A DNA stretch of 64,000 nt from positions 62,001 to 126,000 of the forward strand of contig JAJFKC010000039.1 of assembly GCA_021773435.1 (NCBI GenBank), given 5' to 3'. Positions within the stretch are counted from its first letter, which is position 1. Each line of letters opens with the position of its first letter. This DNA comes from Porticoccaceae bacterium. GTDB lineage: Bacteria; Pseudomonadota; Gammaproteobacteria; Pseudomonadales; Porticoccaceae. Below, one piece after another: positions 10,301 to 18,069 of the stretch. Below the pieces are notes generated by a model that was not told the origin of the DNA, did no database searches, and saw only the letters and a program-made list of their open reading frames with translations. The position numbers were made by a program, and so were the translations under genes.

Positions 10301-10573
10301 AGCACTCGCACCCGTATTCGACCCATTATGATGACTACGTTTACGACACTGGGCGGGCTGGCACCGCTTGTTTTCCTGCCCCGGGCCGGTACCGAGTTGT
10401 ACCGTGGTCTGGGCATTATTGTGTTGTTTGGCCTGCTGTTTTCGACCCTGCTGACGCTGACTTTTATGCCTTCTTTGCTGGCCCTGGCGATGCGTGTGGG
10501 CGACAAATTGAGGCCACGCAAAATCCAACATGACGTTATCAAAACCAGCGACAACAACGTCACTACCGGCTAA
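7391..10573 (+). CDS. RND multidrug efflux permease (AcrB/HAE family)
   Basis: A 1060-residue inner-membrane proton-driven exporter with the full twelve-helix, two-repeat RND layout: N-terminal helix, large periplasmic porter loop (about residues 35-330), six helices, a second porter loop and six helices. The proton-relay positions differ from E. coli AcrB. The TM4 motif is GMTLDNSIVV, so the D407/D408 pair is D405/N406 here. The TM10 motif is GVVVNNPILL, so the K940 position is N945. This Asp-Asn subclass exists in other RND pumps, so it does not imply inactivity. Substrates cannot be predicted. It is translationally close to the adaptor gene and 9 bp before yaiI. Confidence 0.92.
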   Translation: MFRCAINNGVIVAVATLVVTVLGIVAIFRVPIQMIPDMDLTTITVETTWPGATPQDVEREIIVEQEEYLRSLPNLQKMTSLANTGKAVIELEFALGTDINEVLIRTNNALSQVEEYPTNVDEPRILTSAFSDNWFTFYVIEPAEGDPLNVDIEAQLDFIEDHIKTVLERVPGVAEVGVNGGMNRQVRIYVDPAKLAQRQITLAEFRQALLKRNRDVSGGDLDAGKRRYLLRTIGRFESIEDIENSIIAQRGDELIYLHDLGYAELTVAERRSASRFNGESGLMLSIKRQRGANIMAVADDIRAVVDKQINPQLMVPRGLFLRFMHSDTIYIEQAVGVISSNLVLGAVLALGVLYLFLRSASSTLIGAIGVPVCTIAAFLGLLVTDRTINVISLSGVAFAIGMTLDNSIVVLENIHRHRQSGKGPFDAALAGVQEVWTAVLASTLTTIFVFVPLITMQEEVGQLYSDIAIAISASIIFSMLVAVTLIPSASAHLSAPGESSRLKDSFLNRLGNQFSETVIGFVEWLMLSVSRQVGLIIISLLVAISLVYALTPKAEYLPEGEEPVTFTMMFPPPGYNLQQMMAIEQQMLADFVPQVNVDPALFQSGQRPAPSVNFMLSTASPDNIFMAARTTDERDIDTLIDILTEKNADFPGMISFSARGSIFTGNDGGTRSMDVEISGPDLEPLFAVGLQTFIKAKQVLNDPQIKPSPSSLTLGQPMVEVRPNWARAAELDMSADDLGYLIWALADGAYHDDYYQADDKIDMYIYSTTGTLNRPEDLADLPIYTGKGDVVPLSALADLKQAVNAETIRRVNGERTITLSIVAPRELPLEAAVERVQREVIDTLQSEGLVPEGVNLKIAGASDKLKATRAALSANMGLAVVFAYLLMVAIFRHWLYPLLIMVTVPLGIAGGIFGLWLMNLLPGVNQPFDMITMLGFLVLIGVVVNNPILLVEQALQFRRTGMVIAESVVRSTRTRIRPIMMTTFTTLGGLAPLVFLPRAGTELYRGLGIIVLFGLLFSTLLTLTFMPSLLALAMRVGDKLRPRKIQHDVIKTSDNNVTTG

Positions 10574-10582
10574 CAAAATACG

Positions 10583-11035
10583 ATGCAAATATGGGTCGAT
10601 GCCGATGCCTGCCCCCGGGTCATCAAAGATATTCTCTACCGAGCAGCCAAACGCGCTGAAGTCATCACCACACTAATCGCCAACCAGCCACTTCAGGTGC
10701 CAGCCTCGCCGTGGTTGAAAAGCGTTCAAGTTGGCAGTGGCTTTGATGTTGCTGACGACTACATCGTGCAGCATCTTGAACTCGGCGATCTGGTGATTAC
10801 CGCTGACATTCCACTAGCAGCAGAAGCTATCGACAAAGGCGCCCAGGCAATTAACCCACGTGGACAACATTACACCAAAGCCAATATCAAGCAGCGCCTG
10901 GCGATGCGTGACCTCATGGAAGAATTGCGCAGCACTGGTGAAGTTCGAGGCGGCCCACCACCTCTAAATCAACAGGATCGTCAGGCCTTTGCCAACGTGC
11001 TCGACCGACTGCTGGCCAAACACCGAAAAAGTTAG
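10583..11035 (+). CDS. yaiI: YaiI/YqxD family protein (DUF188)
   Basis: A 150-residue cytoplasmic protein of the DUF188 family. It has the opening [20 protein letters not shown], the central DDYIV and [12 protein letters not shown] blocks, and [20 protein letters not shown]. The aspartate-rich N-terminus suggests a PIN-like nuclease fold, but the function is not established. It lies 9 bp after the RND pump and probably shares its transcript. Confidence 0.9.
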   Translation: MQIWVDADACPRVIKDILYRAAKRAEVITTLIANQPLQVPASPWLKSVQVGSGFDVADDYIVQHLELGDLVITADIPLAAEAIDKGAQAINPRGQHYTKANIKQRLAMRDLMEELRSTGEVRGGPPPLNQQDRQAFANVLDRLLAKHRKS

Positions 11036-11056
11036 TGCCTGTAAAGTTAGAAAGCG

Positions 11057-11062
11057 TATAAT
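11057..11062 (+). promoter_or_regulatory. Candidate -10 box of deaD
   Basis: A perfect TATAAT hexamer lies 89 bp upstream of the deaD start. No good -35 sequence sits at the usual 17-bp spacing (AGTGCC), so this is a candidate only. Confidence 0.35.
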
Positions 11063-11072
11063 CGCCGCCCGC

Positions 11073-11094
11073 GCTAGCCTGCACACTGGCTAGC
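11073..11094 (+). other. Hairpin in the deaD leader
   Basis: Perfect 7-bp arms GCTAGCC and GGCTAGC enclose an 8-nt loop. No U-run follows, so it is not a standard terminator. It would lie at the 5' end of the deaD leader if the TATAAT at 11057 is used, and could stabilise or regulate that mRNA. Confidence 0.45.
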
Positions 11095-11150
11095 CGAATT
11101 ACATCATCTGTACTACATCATTCTTGTTGCATCATTAGCAGACGCACACC

Positions 11151-13034
11151 ATGACCGACGATATCGAATTTACCGAGCTGGGCTTATCCGCCCCGGTACT
11201 CAAAGCCATTACCAGTCTCGGTTACGAGCAACCGACACCGATCCAGGCCCAGGCCATTCCATACTTGCTGGCTGGCAAGAATTTGCTAGGTGTTGCCCAA
11301 ACCGGCACCGGCAAGACCGCCGCCTTTGCGTTACCTCTGCTCAGCCGTGTCGATACAAAGCAAGGCAAGCCCCAGGTGCTGGTACTCGCCCCAACCCGAG
11401 AGCTCGCTATTCAGGTCGCTGAAGCGTTTCAGTCTTACGCGCGCCACATCAAGAACTTTCATGTCACACCCATCTACGGTGGTCAGGATATTCGCGGCCA
11501 GCTGCGCGCCTTACAGCGCGGTGCCGACGTTGTCGTGGGCACACCCGGTCGCATTCTCGATCACCTCCGTCGTCGCAGCCTAAAGCTAAATAACCTGCAG
11601 GCGGTGGTGCTGGATGAAGCTGATGAAATGCTGCGCATGGGTTTTATCGATGACGTTGAAACCATTCTCAGCGAAGCGCCGGACAAGTGCCAGCGAGCGT
11701 TGTTTTCAGCCACTATGCCCGCGCCCATCCGGCGAGTAGCAAGTAAATACATCGGCAATGCTGAAGAAGTGAGTATTGCTGGCAAAACCCGAACCGTTGA
11801 AAAAATTGATCAGCAATACCTGATTGTGCATCAGAGTCATAAGCTCGATACCTTGACAAGAATCCTTGAAGTCGAACAGTTCGACGGCATGCTGGTGTTC
11901 GTGCGCACCAAATCCAGTACCGTCGAGCTGGCCGAGCGATTGGAGGCCCGGGGATTTTCCGCCTATGCGCTCAATGGCGATCTGAGCCAGAGCCTGCGTG
12001 AGAAGACGGTTAATCGCTTTAAACGCGGTGACATCGACATCGTTGTCGCCACCGATGTTGCCGCCCGAGGCCTGGATGTTGAGCGAATCAGTCATGTGAT
12101 TAATTTTGATATTCCCTACGACACCGAAAGCTATGTCCATCGAATTGGCCGCACCGGTCGCGCTGGACGAGATGGCAAGGCCGTACTGTTTGTCACACCC
12201 AAAGAACGACGCCTCCTCAAGGCCATTGAAAAAGCTAATCGACAAGCCCTGACGGCCATGTCTTTGCCCAGTGGCGAGCAGGTCAGCCAACAGCGGGTCG
12301 CGCGTTTTCAAAGCGAATTAATGGCAAATATTCAAAGCCAGGATTTAACTAGCTTTCGTGAACTGGTCGAGCAACTCGCCCACGATACTGAAACAGACAT
12401 CGGAGAAATCGCGGCGGCACTAATCTGGCAGGCGCAGAAAGAGCGGCCGCTATTTCCGGAGTTTAAAGCTCCGCCCAAACCTAAAACCAGATCTGAAAAC
12501 AAAGCCAGGACAGAAGGCAAAACGTACCGGTCAGAAAAACCATCGCGACGCAAAAAACGGGCCTCGGAAGACAACATTAAAAACGGCCTGAAAATGGTCA
12601 CCTATCGCATAGAGGTAGGCGACGTGCACGAAGTTAAACCCGGTGACATTGTCGGTGCACTGGCTAACGAAGCCGGCATCGAAGGCGAGTATATCGGCCA
12701 CATTGATATTCACAATGAATTCAGCACAGTCGACCTGCCAGAGGGTATGCCGAAAGAAATATTCCAACATTTAAAAAAGGTCCGCGTGCGACAGCAGGCT
12801 ATAAAGATTAGTCTGCTAAGCAGTGATAGCAACGAAGCTAATACCCGAAAGCCAACGCGTACAACCGCGAAAAAAACTAACTCCGATGCCCGTTCTAAAA
12901 GTCAAACGAACACTAAAAATAATTCTTCTGGGAACAAGTCTCATGGGAACAAATCCCCTGAAAACAAATCCCCTAAGAAAAAGTCCTATACAAAAAAGAA
13001 GCCGAGCGAAAAAAAGAACAAAATCAAAATTTAA
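11151..13034 (+). CDS. deaD: DEAD-box ATP-dependent RNA helicase DeaD/CsdA
   Basis: A 627-residue RNA helicase involved in ribosome assembly and mRNA remodelling, often cold-induced. All helicase motifs are visible: the Q motif (EQPTPIQAQAIP), AQTGTGKT, PTRELAIQV, DEAD (VVLDEADEML), SAT, and HRIGRTGRAGR. The segment MVTYRIEVGDVHEVKPGDIV (about residues 480-560) is the DbpA-type RNA-binding domain that marks DeaD. The last 70 residues are basic and low-complexity, with repeated NKSP/NKSH units ending in KKNKIKI, probably an RNA-contacting tail. The tail's repeats may vary between strains. Confidence 0.95.
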   Translation: MTDDIEFTELGLSAPVLKAITSLGYEQPTPIQAQAIPYLLAGKNLLGVAQTGTGKTAAFALPLLSRVDTKQGKPQVLVLAPTRELAIQVAEAFQSYARHIKNFHVTPIYGGQDIRGQLRALQRGADVVVGTPGRILDHLRRRSLKLNNLQAVVLDEADEMLRMGFIDDVETILSEAPDKCQRALFSATMPAPIRRVASKYIGNAEEVSIAGKTRTVEKIDQQYLIVHQSHKLDTLTRILEVEQFDGMLVFVRTKSSTVELAERLEARGFSAYALNGDLSQSLREKTVNRFKRGDIDIVVATDVAARGLDVERISHVINFDIPYDTESYVHRIGRTGRAGRDGKAVLFVTPKERRLLKAIEKANRQALTAMSLPSGEQVSQQRVARFQSELMANIQSQDLTSFRELVEQLAHDTETDIGEIAAALIWQAQKERPLFPEFKAPPKPKTRSENKARTEGKTYRSEKPSRRKKRASEDNIKNGLKMVTYRIEVGDVHEVKPGDIVGALANEAGIEGEYIGHIDIHNEFSTVDLPEGMPKEIFQHLKKVRVRQQAIKISLLSSDSNEANTRKPTRTTAKKTNSDARSKSQTNTKNNSSGNKSHGNKSPENKSPKKKSYTKKKPSEKKNKIKI

Positions 13035-13270
13035 CGACAATGTCTAAAGTTAGTCCCAAGCTATCTATGCGTTGCTAAGCGACACATTTCTGGCCCGTAC
13101 AAGCCAATACCTTTCGTCCAGAAACTTTCAACTCCCCCCAATCTATCAATCGCTAAATAGGGACTGGGGAAATCCGTCTCGCAAAAGTGGCACAAATACG
13201 GTTACACTGGATTCGGATACATCTATAAAACCCTGCAAGATAACCATAAAACATACTTTGGAGGTTTATC

Positions 13271-13699
13271 ATGAGTGACTCCCCGTCTTTAGTACCTAAC
13301 GGTATACAGCAAATCGCACCCTTGCTTGGCCGCATTTTAATTGCGGTTGTATTTGTCCCCGCTGGCATTATGAAAATTACCGGCTTTAGCGCCACCGCCG
13401 GTTATATGGCTAGCAAAGGTTTGCCCATGGTTAATGTGCTGCTGGTGCTAACTATTATTATTGAGCTGGGTGGTGGCCTGATGATTTTACTGGGCTGGCG
13501 CGCCAGCGAAGCCGCGCTAATTATTTTTCTGTTTTTAATTCCGGTGAGTATCGTTTTTCATGGCTTCTGGGGAATGGAAGATCCCGGCGGCGTGCAAATG
13601 CGCATGTTTATGAAAAATGTTGGCATTATGGGTGGTTTACTCGTTATCGCCGGATTGGGTTCTGGGCCACTTAGCCTCGGTGGCAACAAATCGGGATAG
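13271..13699 (+). CDS. DoxX family membrane protein
   Basis: A 142-residue protein with four predicted helices. LGRILIAVVFVPAGIMKITG near residue 18 is the typical first helix of the DoxX family, and IIELGGGLMILLGW marks the third segment. A ribosome-binding site GGAGG lies at 13260-13264, seven bases before the ATG. Related proteins are induced in stress or redox settings, but the molecular role is unsettled. It is monocistronic: a hairpin with a short T-tract follows. Confidence 0.85.
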   Translation: MSDSPSLVPNGIQQIAPLLGRILIAVVFVPAGIMKITGFSATAGYMASKGLPMVNVLLVLTIIIELGGGLMILLGWRASEAALIIFLFLIPVSIVFHGFWGMEDPGGVQMRMFMKNVGIMGGLLVIAGLGSGPLSLGGNKSG

Positions 13700-13720
13700 C
13701 CCAATTTAAGATCTAACTTG

Positions 13721-13745
13721 AGCCGGGCTAAATGCTCGGCTTTCT
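13721..13745 (+). terminator. Probable terminator after the DoxX gene
   Basis: The arms AGCCGGGC (13721-13728) and GCTCGGCT (13734-13741) pair over eight positions with one G-T wobble and a five-base loop, followed by TTCT. The T-tract is short, so strength is uncertain. Confidence 0.55.
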
Positions 13746-13770
13746 AATATAGGGAACTTGTTATCAGCTC

Positions 13771-15894
13771 ATGATAAATCACTGCATGCACGTCCGATCT
13801 TTATTTACTCTGCCAACCTTGTTTGTCACCTCGATCTTATTTATCGGCTGTGATAGGGACAGCGCTGAAATTGCCAGGCAACCGGCAACCGAACCGATGA
13901 ACTCAGGTATCGATCGGGCTGGCATAGACCTATCGATCCGACCTCAGGATGATTTCTTTGCCTACGCCAATGGCGGCTGGTTAGAGAACACCGAGATCCC
14001 CGCTGACAAATCCTCCTGGGGCTCTTTTGCTATTCTCCATGAGCAGAGCCTGAAGCAATTACAGGTCATCATCGAAGAATCGTCACGGGCGTCAAATACA
14101 CTCGAACTAGCACCAACGGATAAGAGCGACGCCACCCAAAAAATCGGTGCGTTCTATCGCGCCTGGCTAAATGAAGAGGCGCTGGAAGACAGACAGCTAT
14201 CGCCTATCGCTGCGGAGCTAGCGAATATCAACCAGGCGCAAAGCCACAATGACATTATCCGTTTGTTTGCTTCCTTAAACGAACTCGGTATCGACTCGCC
14301 ACTTAATTTCTGGGTAGGTCAGGATGACAAGGATTCTGCCCGCTACGCAGTGTTTTTAACGCAATCCGGTTTGGGTCTGCCGGATCGGGATTACTACTTT
14401 GACGAAAGCGAGCGCGGCCAGGAAATTCGCGAGGCCTACAAAGCATTCATCATCCAGATATTGTCCCTTGCCAGCACGAACGAAACGGTCGAAGGCATCA
14501 AAGCTGCAGAGATTAGACAAAGTGCTCAAGACATCATCGCCCTGGAGACGCAACTCGCTGAACACCAGTGGACCAAAGTCGATAATCGGGACAGCGAGAA
14601 AACCTATAACAAATTCACCGCCGAACAAATGCAGGCTAGCCTGAGTCATTACTCTTTCACCGAATTCACCGTCGGTCTCGGCATTGCCAATCAAGCTGAT
14701 TATATTGTCCGCCAGCCATCTTATCTTGAGGCGCTGAATAATTTAGTCAATGAAGTCTCTGTCGACACCTGGAAAGACTATTTGCGTTTTAATCTACTCA
14801 TCAGCTACGCGCCGATCCTGGCCAAACCTTTTGAGCAGGCCCATTTCGACTTTTACAACAAAACCCTGAACGGACAACCCGAGCAGCAGGCCCGCTGGAA
14901 ACGGGCCATCAGCTCCATCAATGGCAATATCGGCGAGTTGCTGGGCCAGCTTTATGTCGCCAAACATTTCCCCCCAGAAGCCAAGGCTCACATGGTCGAG
15001 CTGGTCGACAACCTGATTAGCGCCTATCGCACCTCCATTACCGAGCTGGACTGGATGAGTCTAGAAACTCGGGAAAAGGCTCTGACCAAACTGGCACTCT
15101 TCACATCCAAGATCGGCTACCCGGACAAATGGAAAGACTATTCAAGTCTTATCGTCATCGATGATGATCTAGTCGGCAACATCAAACGCGCCCGCGCTTT
15201 CAATCACCAGTTACAAATCGACAAGCTGGGTAAGCCGGTGGATCGCAGTGAGTGGTTTATGGCCCCGCAACGAGTTAATGCTTATTACAACCCCGGCATG
15301 AACGAGATTGTTTTTCCCGCAGCTATTTTGCAACCACCTTTCTTTAACCTTGAGGCTGATGATGCGGTGAATTACGGTGGCATCGGCGGTGTAATCGGCC
15401 ATGAAATCGGTCATGGCTTTGATGACCAGGGCAGCAAATATACTGGCGAAGGCAACCTCGAAAGCTGGTGGACCGAGCAGGATCGTACCAGCTTTGAGCA
15501 GCGCACCGGGCAACTCGTTGAGCAATATACTGCCTACGAAGTGCTGCCCAATCTGTTCATTAATGGCGAGCTGACCCTGGGCGAAAACATTGGTGATCTC
15601 GGCGGTTTGAGTATCGCGCTAAAAGCTTATCAATTATCAAACAAGGGTAAACCCACACCCGAGCTAGACGGCTTTAGCGGCGAACAAAGAGTCTTGCTAG
15701 GCTGGGCTCAGGCCTGGCGGGTTAAACGCCGGGATGAACTGGCCGAGAGACTCATTAAAACCGACCCCCACTCGCCACCGAAATATCGGGTCAATGGAGT
15801 CTTGCCTAATATTGATGCCTTCTACCCAGCTTTTGACGTGAAGGCCGGGGATTCACTCTATCTACCACCAGAGCAGCGGGTAAAAATCTGGTAA
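13771..15894 (+). CDS. M13 family (neprilysin-like) zinc metallopeptidase, probable lipoprotein
   Basis: A 707-residue extracytoplasmic endopeptidase of the PepO/neprilysin family that cleaves short peptides. The zinc site is HEIGH (in GVIGHEIGHGFDDQG) with the third ligand in GENIGDLGG. NAYYNPGMNEIVFPA and the terminal region (FYPAFDVKAGDSLYL) are family blocks. The N-terminus is hydrophobic and reaches a cysteine at residue 27 (FIGCD), which fits a loose lipobox with Phe at -3. A start at ATG 13786 instead of 13771 is possible. Location is periplasmic or membrane-anchored. It appears monocistronic or shares a transcript with the small downstream gene. Confidence 0.92.
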   Translation: MINHCMHVRSLFTLPTLFVTSILFIGCDRDSAEIARQPATEPMNSGIDRAGIDLSIRPQDDFFAYANGGWLENTEIPADKSSWGSFAILHEQSLKQLQVIIEESSRASNTLELAPTDKSDATQKIGAFYRAWLNEEALEDRQLSPIAAELANINQAQSHNDIIRLFASLNELGIDSPLNFWVGQDDKDSARYAVFLTQSGLGLPDRDYYFDESERGQEIREAYKAFIIQILSLASTNETVEGIKAAEIRQSAQDIIALETQLAEHQWTKVDNRDSEKTYNKFTAEQMQASLSHYSFTEFTVGLGIANQADYIVRQPSYLEALNNLVNEVSVDTWKDYLRFNLLISYAPILAKPFEQAHFDFYNKTLNGQPEQQARWKRAISSINGNIGELLGQLYVAKHFPPEAKAHMVELVDNLISAYRTSITELDWMSLETREKALTKLALFTSKIGYPDKWKDYSSLIVIDDDLVGNIKRARAFNHQLQIDKLGKPVDRSEWFMAPQRVNAYYNPGMNEIVFPAAILQPPFFNLEADDAVNYGGIGGVIGHEIGHGFDDQGSKYTGEGNLESWWTEQDRTSFEQRTGQLVEQYTAYEVLPNLFINGELTLGENIGDLGGLSIALKAYQLSNKGKPTPELDGFSGEQRVLLGWAQAWRVKRRDELAERLIKTDPHSPPKYRVNGVLPNIDAFYPAFDVKAGDSLYLPPEQRVKIW

Positions 15895-15911
15895 TCCGCA
15901 GGTGACATGAC

Positions 15912-16160
15912 ATGCTAGAAATGCGACCAAACTGCGAATGCTGTGATGGCGATTTGCCACCACATGCTACCAATGCGCGCATTTGTTCATTTGAATGTGC
16001 ATTTTGTTCAGCCTGCGCTGAGAATATCCTCAACGGGAACTGCCCAAACTGTGGTGGCAATTTAGTCACCCGCCCAATCAGGCCAGAAGCCTCACTAAAA
16101 AATAATCCTGCCTCAACTGTGCGGGTCACCAAAACCGAGGGCTGCTTTAAGGCTTCATAA
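15912..16160 (+). CDS. DUF1272 cysteine-rich protein
   Basis: An 82-residue protein with about ten cysteines in CxxC-type pairs (CECC, CSFECAFCSAC, NGNCPNCGG), typical of the DUF1272 family of small probable zinc-ribbon proteins. The first 57 residues are the conserved domain, and the tail is not conserved-looking. Function is unknown. It starts 17 bp after the M13 peptidase stop. Confidence 0.85.
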   Translation: MLEMRPNCECCDGDLPPHATNARICSFECAFCSACAENILNGNCPNCGGNLVTRPIRPEASLKNNPASTVRVTKTEGCFKAS

Positions 16161-16182
16161 AGCACTACTAAAAAAGACCTCG

Positions 16183-16212
16183 TTAAAACAGAGCCTGTCG
16201 AAACAGAACCCG
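16183..16212. repeat. 15-bp imperfect tandem duplication
   Basis: GTTAAAACAGAGCCT (16183-16197) is followed by GTCGAAACAGAACCC (16198-16212), matching at 11 of 15 positions. It lies in the 88-bp gap between two convergent genes. Confidence 0.5.
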
Positions 16213-16248
16213 TAAGAAGCATTTGTGTCCCAGGCCCGCCCAAATCAT

Positions 16249-17874
16249 TTACTGGAGCACAAAGCCCTCGTAGTCGTTCGCTGCGACCTCATCACATTTA
16301 ACGTTATATTTCGGCACCCCACCAGCGTAGAGCATGAAAGTGCGTTTGCGATCCGGGTTATTTCGATTCACGCCCATAAACCAGGAGTCCGCCGTGGGGA
16401 ATAAGGTCCGAGCTGCAGCCTCGTCGCAATGTGCAGTCCACTCATCGACAGCCTCTGCACTCGGCTCGATACTGCTCAGCTGCTTGTCGCGCATATAGGT
16501 CATCATGTCGGTCACCCACTCGACGTTTTGCTCAATACAACGGGGAATATTACACAGGCTGGCACCGTTATGCGGGCCCACCAGGGTCAGCAAATTAGGG
16601 AAGCCTGGCGCTTGCATACCCAGGTAAGTACGCGGGCCATCGGCCCAGGTATCCTTGAGTTTTTCACCGCCGACACCGCTGATATCAATGCGGTTTAGAG
16701 CACCGGTGACTGGATCAAAACCGGTCGCATAGATAATCATATCCAGCTCATACTCTGTTTCACTGGTTTTAATGCCGGTTTCAGTGACCCGCTCAATGGG
16801 CGTATCCATAATATCCACGAGGGTGACGTTGTCCTGGTTGTAGACTTCGTAATATTTGGTTTCGAGAGGTACCCGACGCGTACCAAAACCATGGTTTTTG
16901 GGTATTAATTTTTCTGCCAATTTCGGATCATTGACGCGCTCGTGGATTTTTCGGGCGATAAATTCGCTGATGATCTCGTTGGCTTCAGGATCAATCATTA
17001 CGTCTCTAAAATTGGCCAGTGCTATTCCAAAACCGCTCTCGCTATAGAGTTTTTCAAAAAAAGCTTCCCGCTCTTCTGGTGGCGTATCCACAGCCATGCG
17101 GGGATCAGGGCTGTGCAAAAAACTACCAAAGGTTTCGCTGCACTTTTTAAAAATTTCAGGATAGGTCGCCTTAATCTCTTTTTGCTCTTCATCAGTGATC
17201 AGACTGTTATGCAAGGGCGCGCACCAGTTAGGACGACGCTGAAAAACAAACAACTCACCAGCGGTTTTGGCAATTTCCTGAATCACCTGAACGCCACTGG
17301 CGCCGGTGCCGATAACACCCACACGTTTACCGGTGAAATCAACGTCTTTACTGCCACCGAATCCGTCGGGGTCCCGGGGCCAACGGGCGGTATGCCAGGA
17401 TGGCCCTTGATAGCTATCGATGCCCTTAATGTCGGGCATTTGGTGCGCAGACAAAGGCCCAGTAGCAGAGATTAAATATCTGGCGGTCGTGGTCGTGCCA
17501 TCGTCCAGTTCAACCTGCCATTGCTTGTTGGTTGCATCGTAGGTGGCGGCACTAACCCGGCTCTCAAATTGAATATCCTTGCGCAGATCGAACTTCTCAG
17601 CCACCAGATTCAGATAGCGAAGGTTATCCGGCTGAGGCGAAAAGTGCTCGGTCCAGTCCCATTCCTGCAAGAGCTCCCTGGAAAAAGAGTAGCCATAGGA
17701 ATAACTTTCGGAATCGAAGCGACAACCGGGGTAGCGGTTCCAGTACCAGGTTCCACCAAGATCAGGGGCGGTCTCGTAGACCTTCACTGAAAATCCAGCT
17801 TCACGCAATTTGAGTAACTGGTACATACCGGCAATGCCGGCGCCGATAATGATGGCATCATACTGCTGTGACAT
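16249..17874 (-). CDS. Flavin-dependent Baeyer-Villiger monooxygenase (cyclohexanone monooxygenase-like), copy A
   Basis: A 541-residue FAD/NADPH enzyme that inserts oxygen next to a ketone carbonyl to give an ester or lactone. The FAD-binding G11-x-G13-x-x-G16 follows a beta strand, and GGTWYWNRYPG is conserved. The BVMO fingerprint is at residues 155-166 (Y155, G157, H161, W165, P166) with Tyr in place of the first Phe. The NADPH-binding GTGASGVQ follows around residue 195. Near the end, ADSWFMGVN is typical of CHMO-type enzymes. It is closely related to the genes at 18070 and 24622, sharing the ending YEGFVLQ. The substrate is probably a cyclic or long-chain ketone, by inference only. Confidence 0.92.
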   Translation of the reverse strand: MSQQYDAIIIGAGIAGMYQLLKLREAGFSVKVYETAPDLGGTWYWNRYPGCRFDSESYSYGYSFSRELLQEWDWTEHFSPQPDNLRYLNLVAEKFDLRKDIQFESRVSAATYDATNKQWQVELDDGTTTTARYLISATGPLSAHQMPDIKGIDSYQGPSWHTARWPRDPDGFGGSKDVDFTGKRVGVIGTGASGVQVIQEIAKTAGELFVFQRRPNWCAPLHNSLITDEEQKEIKATYPEIFKKCSETFGSFLHSPDPRMAVDTPPEEREAFFEKLYSESGFGIALANFRDVMIDPEANEIISEFIARKIHERVNDPKLAEKLIPKNHGFGTRRVPLETKYYEVYNQDNVTLVDIMDTPIERVTETGIKTSETEYELDMIIYATGFDPVTGALNRIDISGVGGEKLKDTWADGPRTYLGMQAPGFPNLLTLVGPHNGASLCNIPRCIEQNVEWVTDMMTYMRDKQLSSIEPSAEAVDEWTAHCDEAAARTLFPTADSWFMGVNRNNPDRKRTFMLYAGGVPKYNVKCDEVAANDYEGFVLQ

Positions 17875-18009
17875 AACGCAACTTCCTTACATACTTATAG
17901 ATAAACGGGAATATTCGAGGTTGGTATTCTACAGACACTTGGCGGTGTCACTAAACTCCCCAGGTTTACATAACGACCAGAACCAATAATACCGACAAAA
18001 AATGCGGGC

Positions 18010-18037
18010 AAAAAAAGAGCCACCTCTCGGCAGCTCT
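18010..18037 (-). terminator. Rho-independent terminator of BVMO copy B
   Basis: Read on the minus strand, AGAGCTGCC and GGTGGCTCT pair over nine positions (two G-T wobbles) around a GAGA loop, followed by seven T. It lies 33 bp after the stop at 18070. The same stem sequence recurs after the paralogous gene at 24622. Confidence 0.8.
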
Positions 18038-18069
18038 TATACGCTTTACTCCACAGGGCCATCAGTCAT

